This document shows positions 24,142-36,216 of a stretch of DNA of 64,000 bases, piece by piece. The notes beneath the pieces are model-generated. The model was given only the letters and a program-made list of their open reading frames with translations, was not told the DNA's origin and did not search any database. How positions within the stretch are numbered: position 1 is the stretch's first letter; every line of letters starts with the position of its first letter. The DNA lies in NCBI RefSeq assembly GCF_028389875.1, contig NC_084674.1, forward strand, positions 9,023,501 through 9,087,500, read 5' to 3'. The stretch is from Rhea pennata (lineage: Eukaryota > Chordata > Aves > Rheiformes > Rheidae). Both the position numbers and the translations under genes were made by a program.

Positions 24142-24230
24142 CTTCATCCTCGCTGCCTTAGAAAAGCAAGGCAAGCACCCGCCATAGTCTCCACACCACC
24201 CTTTCCCACCCCCCCCCCCCCGCTGCCGTG
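24142..24230 (-). other. C3orf14: C3orf14 exon 1 (5'UTR, or start of an extended coding sequence)
   Basis: The donor AAG|gtaaag, with exon end at 24142, lies in the CpG island upstream of exon 2. The exon contains an ATG at 24147-24145 that runs in frame into exon 2 (MKSGKTGKQLQ, then the conserved MTSY). The 5' limit (about 24,230) is a guess. Confidence 0.65.
24144..24185 (-). CDS. Upstream ORF in C3orf14 exon 1
   Basis: A 13-codon ORF, MAGACLAFLRQRG, starts at an ATG in strong context (A at -3, G at +4). It ends at TGA 24146-24144, overlapping the ATG at 24147-24145 in the arrangement ATGA. This geometry could allow termination-reinitiation at that ATG. Whether transcripts include it depends on the start site, which cannot be seen. 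Confidence 0.4.
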   Translation of the reverse strand: MAGACLAFLRQRG

Positions 24231-27200
24231 GAGACGGCCGGAAAGGTAGCGCTCAGCCGTAGCCTCTGATTGGCCCCGGCTCGCCTCAGCAGGCGGAACC
24301 TTGCCGGGTCGGGCTCCGCCTTCGCCACCGGGATTGGAGGAGCGAGAGGTGGTGGAGACCAATGAGCGTGGGAGGGCGGGCCGTGAGGGGCGGTTGGCGG
24401 GAGGGCGGGCTCGCGCAGCGACCGTTGGCCCTGGGGGCGGGGCGCGGTGTGAGGAAGCGGCCGGCTGCCGGGCTATACCCGCGCGGCGGGACTGAGGCTC
24501 GCGAGATCTCTGCAGCGTTTCGGGCGGCAGCGCCGAGCTGTCACTGTCCCCAGCCAGTATCACTTGAGCCAGCCCCTTCCCTGGCACACGTAGTTAGCAG
24601 TAGCGCTGGAAGAACTTGGTGGACTTGGCCGCCAAGCGCACGCAGGAAGAAGTACGTTGTGTCGTTGCGTCGTCGTGTTTCTTCCCGAGTCCAGTTGTCA
24701 AAGCCTGTGGTGTGATCTTGCCCTCTGTATTTGAGGGCAGGATTTCTTCCAGGTTTTTAAAACAGAAGAATTATTAAGGCTGACTCAAATCATCTGTGTG
24801 CAAACTTTTATCAAAAGGCACAGTTTAATCCTTTTAATCCCTTTTTTTCCCCAAAATGTTTTGTCTTCACAGAAAACATAAAGCAAAAGGACTCTAAGCA
24901 AATGCAAATGGAAAGGTTGTTCATTTTTTTTTTCTTGGCTGCCTGTTAGATTTATGCACATTTGCAGCTGCAGGTGATTTCTAAAAGCAAAAGCTCATCT
25001 TCCCCATTTTCTTTTCAAACACTCTCTTATCTTGGTGTTCAAGATGTCTCATCACAAACCTTTCTTACTGAAAATCAGAAGATTCTTTCTTGTGATTCTT
25101 CAAGTCCTTATCTCTTCTGTTTTTTATCATTCTCTGATTTTATGTTTCTGCAATAAACCTGCATTAATTCACACTATGACATATAGTTAAGTAGGAATTC
25201 TTTAATGTACTTGTCAACTTGCACCTGCTTATTGCAGCATTCAAGCTAAATAGTACTTAAAATCTTGCCTCTATGATTTGAGGATGAGACTTTTCAGTAA
25301 GTAATAGGGGGAAATAAGAGCCTGTCCTCATTTCTAATGGTGTGGAAAGATAATGGTTACAGTCTCACTGAATTTAATGGAAGCCCTAAGTGTTTTACAT
25401 GCTCTGCTTTCAGCTATACCGGTTCTCTTTAATGGTAGTAATCTTTCTTTTTTGTAGCATTTAATAATTCCAGAAAGAATATAGACAAATTGAAGTTTGG
25501 TTTACATAAGCCACTAGATATGCCATTTGTAGTGGGAATGCAAAGACAATTTTACTCAAGCTACAGATACTATCAATTACTCAGAGTTTCAGCAGCAGAG
25601 ACAGAATGGAAATCATAATTTCCTAATGAATACTTTATGTGACAGTAGGATAAAACACTCTAAGTTACAGCTAACAAGCATTTGCTTTTGAATTTAGTAT
25701 TTTTTCTTCTGTATTTAATATTTCAATATTTTTTTTCATTATAAGTGAAATATAACCTAGTTCAGTTTGCAACTGGTCAAGAATATAAGCTTATATAAAC
25801 TTATTGTAAGAAGAAAATTGATGGTAACAGTCAGAAATTTCCAATAGCAGACTGTCTTGAATATATAGTTTATGGTATCTGCAGAGCACCCATAATGAAG
25901 TCAGTGTAAGAACAGGGATTTATTGGTAGAACTTACTTATATAGTGAAAGGTAATCTCTGACATACCTTAATGTACTGGCACCTCACTGTAGCACACTCT
26001 ATAGATTAATATATTGTCTTCCCCCCCTCCCCCCTCATTTTCCGGTTATTCTGCATGTCGCATAGAAAAAAAATAGTTTCTTTTCCCCCTGCAGAAACTA
26101 GGTCATCTTTTCATTAAATATATTTTTCTTTAAATGAGTTTACTGTTGAATCATTGATTAAATAACCAAGTTACAAAAAAACTTTTAAAAATAGATTTCA
26201 GTGCCTCACTCCTGTATCTATGTTCGCTGCCTGTGGTGCAGGCATTATTGAGTGTACAGTTTAACATTGGAACAGTGTCTTTGTTGCTTGGTAGTAGTTT
26301 TCAGAAGAAGTGCTAGGCACAAGATCTTGTCCCTGTGTAGTCAGTACCTAAACGTGGGTTAAGGATTTGCTGTTGGCACTGAAATGAGGATGCTATGGCC
26401 CTGAATTTTTCTTATCCCCACAATTTGATCTTTGAAAATTTAGGATAAAAGGATGTTGCAAGAGAAATTGGTGAGTTGCAACACTAGGTGGCACTTAAAC
26501 ACAGCTAACGAGGACTTAAATATTGCAACATGTAAAAACAGTCAAACACATTCTGTTCTAACATGCAGTTAATTATATCCTCAAAATGATGTCTTGGATT
26601 GATATTACTAAACAAACATGTATAAAATGTAATTACAGACAACTGAAATAAATACTGTAGACTTATAATTGCAAGATATGTTTTTTGCTTGTAATATGCT
26701 ACACACCTGTGCACAGTTTATATAGCTAGTATTTTATTTTGTCATTTTTACTAACATTTAGCATGGCTCAGTTTAGCTTTATGTGCTTTTATATACTGGT
26801 ACCAATTTGTGCCATATGTCAGTTTTTAAAAATAGAATGTTTTTATGTATTTGGATTTTAAAACAAGAGCATTTCAAAGGGAAAACAGTAAGATAGCAGG
26901 TTTTTAATACAAAATAACTTCAAAAACTTTTTAACATACATACATTTTGGATTTCTTTCATATTGCTTTGTTTTCCTCTTCTTTGTGTACTTCCTTCTTG
27001 GAGGTGCACCTCTATTGCTATAGTATCTTAATATCCACTTAGAGGCCAAAAGCGTATCTGTTACAAGCATTTCTTAAGCGTTACCATTGCCAAAATACAC
27101 CATGCCAGCAGGGCACTCTAAGAGCCGTGAAATCCCATCACACCAGCTTGTGGCCATCATCTTGGGCTCTGTTCTTTTTCCTCCTATCTACTACAGGAGT

Positions 27201-27895
27201 AGTTGGCAGCTTTTCAGTCAACTGCCCAGGGCCCATACAAAGTTACAGGTTAAAAAGGCAAAAGCATACAACAAAATGTCCTCCCAGTGCAGGAGTTAGT
27301 CAGTAAAGCCACAAATATAGAAAGTGCAAAAATTGCCTTCTAGGTTCTCTTTTTTCCCCCTCACCTTCCAGTATTCAGAGAGTTGATCTCAACCTGGTTG
27401 ATCACAGATCACAAACCATATTCTCTTCAGGGTTACATGTACTTGGCTTCATTGTAGTAGTAAGATTAGAGCCCAGATGAAGCTTATATATGCTAAATGA
27501 TGGGCCAACCCAACAACACTGCAAGTTCCTCTATTTGCATTTTGTTGTTTGGCAGCAGCTATGTTTGTAGCTTCCTCATTGTGAAGCTATCTAAAAACCA
27601 GCAGCAGCTATACAAATGAAAATATGAGATCTACAGTTCCATACTTTCTGTGTGGGGCTGGAAATGAACACTGGTGTTGCTGAGCACCCGTCATCCTGTG
27701 CAAAACCAGCTGGCCAAACCAGGGACACTTGTATCAAGTCCTGAACATGATTTGGAAGACCTGTGGAAATAGGAAGAATTATACATAGCTGTGAATGTGA
27801 AGAAGCAGAGATGATGGGACTCCAACCAGTCTGTGTGCCCCTGAAAGGGCAGTGTAAAAGGATCAGGCCAGGGCTAACTGTGGCTAACTTAAAAA

Positions 27896-27921
27896 AGAAG
27901 AAGAAGAAGAAGAAGAAGAAA
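27896..27921 (+). repeat. (AAG)n microsatellite
   Basis: About eight AAG units following a short A run; purine-only on one strand. Confidence 0.85.
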
Positions 27922-28305
27922 GGTAGTTGTAGAAGAAGGACTTAAGGAAGGGAATGTTTTCCTTTATGTTTCAAGTAGAATTTTAAAAAACCCTGATAAA
28001 TATGATGAAGCTAGGAGAATCAGCATTCAGCTTCAAGTTGGTCAATTTGTTTGCTTTAGAGAAAGATGCTTTAGGTTCTGGAACAATCTTTCCAGGTAGT
28101 AGTAGATATATAGCTGTGAAATGCAAGCCAGCCTTATGATAGGACTTCAGACAATTTACTGGTACACCCATTCAGTACCATCAAGGGGGTATAATACATG
28201 CCCTAACAGATGTCTTCCATCAGTAGTTTCTATGGCACAGCTAGCTCTTTTTGAAGATTTCAAGCAAATAGTTTGGCCCTTGAGTAACAATATTATGCCT
28301 TCTCT

Positions 28306-28347
28306 TAAAAAAAAAAAAAAAAGAAAGAAAAGAAAAAGAAAAAGAAA
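28306..28347 (+). repeat. A-rich purine tract
   Basis: Long A run continuing as GAAAG/AAAAAG repeats, all purine. Confidence 0.75.
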
Positions 28348-28899
28348 ATGCACAGGCCTCAACTGACTTTAACAGATGTACAGGTAGTAGAATGTTTTAC
28401 AAGTAATTATAAAAACTATTTACAGTAATTAGCTTGAATTTAATTGCTTCTCAGCATGTTAGGCTAGTAAATTACAGCTTTATTTCAAACAACTCGTGTT
28501 GTCTGTTTCCCCTAAACTGAACACAGGAAACCCAATAAAAACAAACACTTGGAGAACCATCATTCTCAGTTCCTATTTTGAAGTATGTAGGATAGGGATG
28601 CTTAATTTTTATCTTACAAACAACACTTCACTTACCAGCATAGACTACGTCTTGCCTACCTTATGCACCGAAAGTATGCTCCTACTACAAAGAACAAGAG
28701 GATGTATGTGAACAAAAGGGATGGAAATTGGCTTTTTGACTCTAATGAGAGAGTCACATCAGATAAAATACAATGAGAGGGCTGTTTTTTTCTAGGCTCG
28801 TGCCCTAGTCTATGGAGAGGAGCAGGTTCTCCTCTGACAGTGATTCAGAGCATGAGACTGAACATCTGGCGTTGTTCTGAATGGTTTTTCAGAGGTACG

Positions 28900-28937
28900 A
28901 GCTATATAGGTATATATGATATACAAGCTATATACCT
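28900..28937. repeat. Small perfect inverted repeat
   Basis: AGGTATATA (28908-28916) and TATATACCT (28929-28937) are exact reverse complements with a 12-base loop. AGCTATATA also occurs twice directly (28900-28908, 28926-28934). Confidence 0.6.
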
Positions 28938-31900
28938 CTCTCTATGGGCTGTATAGGCAGCTTTGAGAAACTGGCTTCCTCACATCAGTGCATAAAATTA
29001 AGTACTAGAAATTAGATAGTCGGATCATCTGCCTCAGAATAAACACAGTATATGTCTATCATGCCCCTCTGGAGGTTCATATGACTTCCTTCAGTCTGAC
29101 CTTGCTTTGCCTTTGGAGTGACTTAGGTTTCCTGTTTGAAACCATAGCAAGTTTATTGTGGAGCAAGTCATTGCCAATGCCATTGTCAGTTTTCTTGTGA
29201 ATCCCATCACATGCAAGTACAGCCAGTTATTTCAATCCTCCAGCTGCTCTCTAACACTGCCTTGAATTGACTGGTCTGTTTACCTTAGTGTCCACTCATG
29301 CTCAAGGATGATGCCAGATACCATCTTCGGTTTCATTCCATTTGCCCTGGCTAATCAAGTCAGCCTATAACTTTTATCCAGTGTAAGTAAGCAATGTTAT
29401 TGCCATCTGGTCTAACAGTAGTATTGTCTTGTAATGAGGAGACATCTACAGAGGCAAAAATTACTTTATATTTTTATATATGCATTTATATGACTCTCAA
29501 GATGCCTAATATTAATAGCTTGACTTTTACTGTAAACAGAGGTAGAAGAAGTAACATGACCTTCATTGTTCTCGCACAATTTCCTTATGAGCAAAATTCT
29601 CAGCCAATACAGTTTCTGTCTGTGTTTTTTTTGCCATACAAGTCTGACCAGGAATGTTCTATATTTTATTTCATTTTAGATTTTTGAATGCTTTTATTAT
29701 GAGTTTCTTCAATCCCTGAGAGAAATTAGAGAGGCAACAGTACTTTTCTTATTGCATAACACCTACATTTACTGACAATAAAAATAACTGAACTTGCACA
29801 AAAAGCCAGTTTCTAAAAAATCCTTTTACTAGGTTGTTGTTATGAAAGTTGAGTTTTTCATTTTTTACAAAAAGTCCACCTCCTTTTAAAGAAAGGTCAG
29901 TCAATCTTTTTAGAAAGATTTAATAAATGACTTTTTCCCCTTACCAAATTTAGTCTTTTGTTGAATTGTTTCAATTTCTATTAAAGTTTCACAAAAATGT
30001 ACCTTCTATTATATTTCTTCTAATAGATTTCTCAGCCTTATAACTATAATAAATTTGTCAGTCTAGCTTCACTGAACACTGGACTCCTAAATCCTACCAC
30101 AACAGATTATAAATGTAACCATTTCTAAACCCTTTCAAAAAGTTTTACCCTTTCTTTCAACACATTTTATGTACTCAGCAATTCAGTGGAAATAACCTTT
30201 CAGAGTTATTCTTTAAAACCTCTTTCTTGGTGATAGCAGTCTAGTCTTTTTATCAGTCAGTCAGTCAGAAAAACCTTAGTTCTGTTGCCATCTCTGCCAC
30301 CCTGGGTTCATAGTCTGAACCAACTCACTTAAAGCCCACGTTTTCTTAAGTGTTCATTCAGAGGAAATGACCAACTAGATCCATGTAGGACCTAATTTTT
30401 CAGGCTAGCTGGATGCTCAGAACTGCAATTTAAATCGTTCTGAGTGGTACCTTTAACACTGCTGAAAAACCCCCAAATGTTCTAAAGTTATCTTGTTAGG
30501 TAACCAGAAATAAAGACTCTCAAAAGTAGCTTTTATAACAGGCATTAAAAATATGTAAATATTTTTTTAACTGATCTTCTTTCTCAAATTTACTTCTCTG
30601 GGAATGTTTTTTTTAGGAGAGAAGAAGTTATACTTTTTCAGAAACACAAAATACTGTTTCCATAAATAGTTCTTGTTAGGATATGTTTCTAAATTTACGC
30701 TAATGAATGTAAACAAAATGTAACAAAAACCTTTAGAACATTAATAGTTCTGAAAGCAGAGAAGCAAGCAGTATGGTCACATAAAACTAAGAAAAGCAAT
30801 CATAATCTAAGTAGCTCAGGCTCTGTGTCCTAAAATGAATCAACTGTACTTTATAGGACTGTGTAAAGAATAAATAACAATGCATCGTATTTGCTTTTAT
30901 GAATGAATGGGGAGCAGAGAGATTGAAGTGTTGTCTAAGTACTCTAAATGTTTAACTAATGATGATTTCCAAGGGACATAGATAATCTGCACTGATCCCA
31001 AATTACAGCACATATTCTGCCCTTCAGTCAAAAACCCCACTTGTTGGGCAAATAGAGGAAAAATTGGAGTGCCTCAACCATCTTTTCTTTTGAGAGAATT
31101 ATTTACCTGAGCTCCTTACAAGCCTGTTACAGTTCATTCTTGTTGCTTACAACAGATGTGATTTATTCCACTCTTTTCCACTTTCAGAATTCTAGACTTG
31201 GTTTACTGTTTGTTTTCCTTGACTGTTATTAGTCCCTTTCCTTTTTATTCTCAGTTTTGGTCGTAATTGCTCAAACATTTCTTCCGCAGACAAGGTGGTA
31301 CTGATCTGGAGGCCATAGGGGAGAAGGACATCCTAAATACATTTGTCAGTCACAGGGTTGCAATTAGTCAATTGAAATCTTAGGATATATTATACATTTT
31401 TCAAAAGAAAATGGTAGTGAAATATTCTTGTTGCTTCAGTCTTACCTAGAGTACTGTTTATATTTCCAGTCATCTGAGTTCAAGAAAAATGAATTCAAAA
31501 TGAAAAGATGTAGAGAAAGCTTTTAGTATGATCATGATAGTGGATATCCTGTTTTTGAGAAAAAAAAATAAATGGGTTTGGCATATTTGTCAAAACAAAA
31601 GCAGGAAGAATATCTGACTGTTTTCTACTAATACATAAATGATGTTAATGTTAGAGAAAAAAGGGAGCTTTTTAAGCTAAATGATGGAGCTGGCAGAAGG
31701 ACAAAATGATATAAATAATAAACTTTTACCTGAATACGGACGTGTGAGGAAGACAGTTAAGCATCAGACACGTGATGTTCTACAACAGCTTCCTAGGAAG
31801 AGTTGTAGGGGAGAAAGAGCAAGAAAACTCATTAGTTTTAAAATGACCTTGATCAGTTTGTGGAAGTCTATGGCCTGGCTTTCTGCAATAGAGCAGGGTT

Positions 31901-34900
31901 ATTCAGTAGCACAAAGACTCCCCCTCCAGTGCTATGCACTGTTTCCCTTTTCTGTCTGAAATGTGTCTAAATTTCTAGCCACGTGCATACTGTCTGAAAA
32001 ATCCTCCAAATTTTTCTTTTCTGCAGTTTGGGCCCCTCTCTGAGTTCATACAGATTGCTCTGGGGATGGGTTTCTGACTGACCGTTGGAATTAGCCACAC
32101 AGCTCAGTATCTTCAAAGGGATGTCTGCCTTGCAGTAGAGCAGACTCCTCCATGGCAGCCATGTTCTGCTGAGTGGTGCTGCTGAGAGGTGCTCCAGAAA
32201 AACTCTTCCAAAGTCAATATTGTATTAAGCTAGTAGTTGTCCTTGAAATAAAACTTGGAAACTAAAATTCCAAGTCACCAGCTGTTCTGTTCCTCCAGTT
32301 ATGGATACAATTGCAGAGGAAAAATTGGCAACAAAACATGCAATGCACGACTTCTGCAGGCTGTTTTGATTTGTCTGCCAAGCTAGTCTCCCTGTAGTTG
32401 ACACCAATGGCATGTAGGTGCATAGAGTATTTCTACATTGTTCAAACATTGGAAGGATAATGCTTTTTAAAATAATCTCTGTGTTGTTAAGATCATTCTG
32501 TCTGCATAGACTTCCTAATGTAAACTTTTTTTTTGCTCTGATCTCAATATAAGCTTTACATTACAAAGTCCTACATGACATTATTTGTAGCTGGCTGTTT
32601 GTCTGGACCTCTTTCATAGCCCAAGGCACAGAAAGGCAGGTGAATTTAAATTTTAGCTTTCAAGTTGGTTTTCAAATGCTGTCAGTTTAAAATATTAAAA
32701 TAACAGCAAGTTCTAACAACAGTCTCAGGTTTTCTTGCCCAAGTGAGCATCTTTTACTTTATTGTACAGGAGCTATACTTGTAATCAGTGTTATGAACAA
32801 CATTATGGAGTTCAGGCTTTAAAAAAATAGATAAAAATGTCAAAGCTACCATTGATGTGAAAGGGGTCAATGCTTGGTTTTCTGTCATTTATGTTTCACT
32901 GTAGCAATGATGCAATAAAGGAGATCTTTCTTTGGAAAAATGAAGTAATAAGTTTAGTAAGAAATATGATAAGAAAAGAAATACATTCTAACAGGTCAGA
33001 AAATGACTTTCCTTAGGGAGTATCATTTATTTTCTTCATTAAGCCATATCACAGAACATTATCAGTTGATAGCTTATCTTCAGTTTCTGAAAGTGAGTAT
33101 GACTCCAGCAAAAACTATTTTGTCAGCTTTCTTTAAGAACATGTTTTCCTAATGAAATGATAGGTGTGCACATATGTCTCTCAAGTCCCCTTTCTTCAGT
33201 AATTTTTGAAGTTGGCCACTTGCAGCCAAATTTGACACCAAGGTTACTAGTCTCAAAGACATCACATTTCTAAAACTTTTGTTAAAATAGATGGCTGCAC
33301 AGAGAAGAAGAAAGGCTCTATAGAGAGCTTGCTTATTAAATACCAGAAGCTCCAAATAGGATATTTTTCCTGCCAACACAAATCCATAGGAAACCATGCT
33401 CCTTGGCTTTGTTACTCATTGAACTACTTATTTACCTGCCATTTTGCTGTATTTCAATGAACTGAAATGAAACCAGTTTGCATAAACAATCCAGATATCT
33501 GTTACTAAAATATGGACTGTTGTGTATATAAAGCAGTTAGTGAGATACCCTAAATTTCTTCTGGAAATAGTTCTCTGTAATTGGCTAATCTCACAAAACA
33601 ATTTATGATACCTTCTTAAACATTGTGCCAGCTGGAGTAATCAATCAGGACTGATTAAAATTACATTTCCCCAGTTCTTCTTAAAATATGTAGTTCATAA
33701 CTTTTATGTACTTTCAATTGGCTTAGAGTGTTGCAGACTCTTAGAAGGCTCTGTTGTCTCTACACTTGAGGAAGCATAGTCAAGCAAAAAACATGGTTAT
33801 TTGTGGTCATATATGAGAGACTGCTGGTGTTGTTAGTAGGAAATATCACAGGAGAATGTTTGGGATCTGTGGCCAAAATCTCATGCAGCATGGTGGAGGT
33901 AACAAAAACAAGGTACTCAAGATATATATCAAAAAATGTAGTCCTGAATGTGAACTACTTACTCATTTTGTCATTTTTTTCATGAAGAGATCAGGTTAAA
34001 ATGCAATCTGAAATGTAATCCAGACAGTATGGAGTCATTTTCAATGTAAGCTGATTGTTATTTATCAAGTCCTGGACTATAGTGGGATCGTAGTGGGAAC
34101 ACATCTTCTCATATATATATATATGTAGTGTAGAATTAGAAGCAACATTTATTTAATACCAGAGACTAGATGAGTAGCATTTTAATAAATAAAGAGCCAA
34201 CTAATTTAATATGGGATAGTAAAGTTAGAGTTATGCAAGCCAGGAATATTCAGTCAGTGAGTCTTTCTAGAGACCCACTGTAAGAGAGAACCAAAGTGAA
34301 TTAGTAAAGACAAATTTTAAAGGACTTCATCTCTTTATTGCTTTTGGCTAGTCAGTTAACTCCTATTTTCCATGTGCCTTCGGTCTTAGCCAATGGGATG
34401 GTAGGAGTAGAGTAGAACCTGTGCACTAAATTGGATACCCATGCCCTCTTCCTTGCTGGCCAGAAGCTCCACCTGGGAAACCACTTTGTCATTCCAGACG
34501 ATCTTGCTTACACTGGTATCAACATGTGTGTGATAAAAGCAATGGCATGCGCTAGATCATCATCCTTTTTTATGCTCTGCAGAGCACCAAAAGCAAGGGA
34601 AATTTTAAAGGCCAGCAGCCACCTGCACGTGGGATGCGCTAGGGACCCACAGCTCGAGCGGCCTCCAGCCAGGCAAGCCCCATTCCTCCATGGGATCCTG
34701 CAGAGCTGAGTGTGGCAGACTCAGGCTGTGTCAGGAGCAGCTCTCATAGCCCAATGGAACTTGCACCTACTGCTAATTTTACACCCTTCAGATAAGAGTG
34801 AGCTGATTTCTAGTGTTTACAATAGAGCAGAAAGGAAAAATCCAGCTAATGATGTGCTGTCTGCCTTGTCTGGTCCCCCTGCTCTTCCATGTTGAGGTGC

Positions 34901-35329
34901 TTTTACCTCAGAACGTCCTTAAGTGTCATCTCCAGCCTGGCAAGTAACCCTGTAAAGGGAAATATCTTCTAAGGAACAGGTGTTTTCAAAGCCCACACAA
35001 GTTCTGAGAAAAAAAGGAGGATTTTTTTTTTCTCCTATAGTTTACTGAGCGGTTTTTGTTTGTCCTGATTACTTATGTTTGTGAAATTATGAGGAAATAT
35101 AAACCTGGAAAGCTGGGAAATGATGATTGCATATGCCTCCCTTCTCATTATCTTTCTGGTGTAGTCTGTGTTTATATTTCTTGGTGATATCATTTATTTG
35201 CTTACAGAAAAGCAATTGGATTAGTTTTAGAAAATGACCCTGCATGATATGGGAGTGAGGAGGAAGAAAGACAATAAAAGCTCTCACAAAACTGAGATGT
35301 GCAATAAATGGTGTGGCTTTGGAAAATCA

Positions 35330-35370
35330 TTTGTTTACTAACAAACTAGAGTTTGTTTACTAACAAACTA
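35330..35370 (+). repeat. Tandem duplication containing forkhead-type sites
   Basis: TTTGTTTACTAACAAACTA occurs exactly at 35330-35348 and 35352-35370, period 22. Each copy holds TGTTTAC, the forkhead (FOX) core, and is itself near-palindromic (TTTGTT-TACT-AACAAA). Confidence 0.8.
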
Positions 35371-35689
35371 CTTAGAGTAAAACTTCTAAAAGGCAGTTGG
35401 ATTACTAGCTATTTTTTAGGCCAGAATAAATGTCTAAAAAACCAGATTAATCTCAATGGAAACACTAAGGAAGATACGACATCATTCTTGTTAAGCCGTG
35501 AAAATGTTCTACAAAGTCTCATTTGTAGATCTGAAAAAATAAGGCACACATTATGTAAGTGCCTTAGAAAGAACTAGTCATTTGCAATAGGAGTGTAGGA
35601 TTCAGGTCTGTTTCCCATGACACTAGAAGTTCTGGACAGATCTCCCCAACATAACACAAACAGTACAAACTATATTGTTGAAAACATAA

Positions 35690-35772
35690 TATTCATACCG
35701 GGTCAAACCAATGGGCCATCCAGCCCAGTATCTTGTTTCTAAGAGTAGACAGCAGAAGATATCAAGGAAAGT
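35690..35772 (+). mobile_element. Possible ancient interspersed repeat fragment
   Basis: The wording CCGGGTCAAACCAATGGGCC followed by ATCCAGCCCAGTATCTTGTTTCT resembles an old, widely dispersed amniote repeat that I recall (a GGTCAGACCAA...GTCCATCTAGCCCAGTATCCTG type), family name uncertain. Assigned by memory of consensus wording only. Confidence 0.4.
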
Positions 35773-36149
35773 AATAGAGAGCGACACACATTTGTTCTTA
35801 CCTGCTTCTGACAATTTGTAGACAACGGGCACCCAGAACCAGAGATCATATCCACGTCTTCATATTTTTTCCTCAGTTTAAACTACCAGATGTAAATGTC
35901 TCACGATAAAGTAAATAGCACTGTATATAAATAAAGAGCAAACTTGTCTCTTTATTATGCATCCACACGCCACCTCTGATGGTGCACCTGGGTCCACAGC
36001 CGAGGTCTCAGGATGCTACTGCAGCAGAATAATTACTATTCATCATAAACATCCTTGTCAGAAGAGTGAAACAGATATGCTTAAAAATTGCTCAGGAAAA
36101 AATGCAGTAATGTCAAAAGCCAAGAGATTTAGTCATGAGGTGACAGTAA

Positions 36150-36216
36150 AATTTTGGCTCCACTAAAGTCAAAATGGACTTTGCCAGTGGCTTCAGTAAA
36201 GTCCAGATTTTTGCCT
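36150..36216 (+). mobile_element. Possible ancient repeat with near-palindromic AAAGTC/GACTTT
   Basis: CTAAAGTCAAAATGGACTTT followed by GCCAGTGGCTTCAGTAAAGTCCAGATTTTTGCC resembles degraded copies of the dispersed amniote sequence built on CATTGACTTCAATGG. Weak. Confidence 0.25.

Larger units (their letters stand above)
23690..24530 (-). promoter_or_regulatory. C3orf14: CpG-island promoter of C3orf14
   Basis: A CpG-dense island around exon 1. Several CCAAT-box cores occur: ATTGG at 24269-24273 and 24333-24337 (CCAAT on the gene strand), CCAAT at 24359-24363. GC boxes (GGGCGGG/GGGGCGG) are present at about 24,375-24,440. No TATA box stands at a suitable position. CCAAT boxes in both orientations would allow divergent transcription toward 24.5 kb and beyond. 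Confidence 0.75.
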
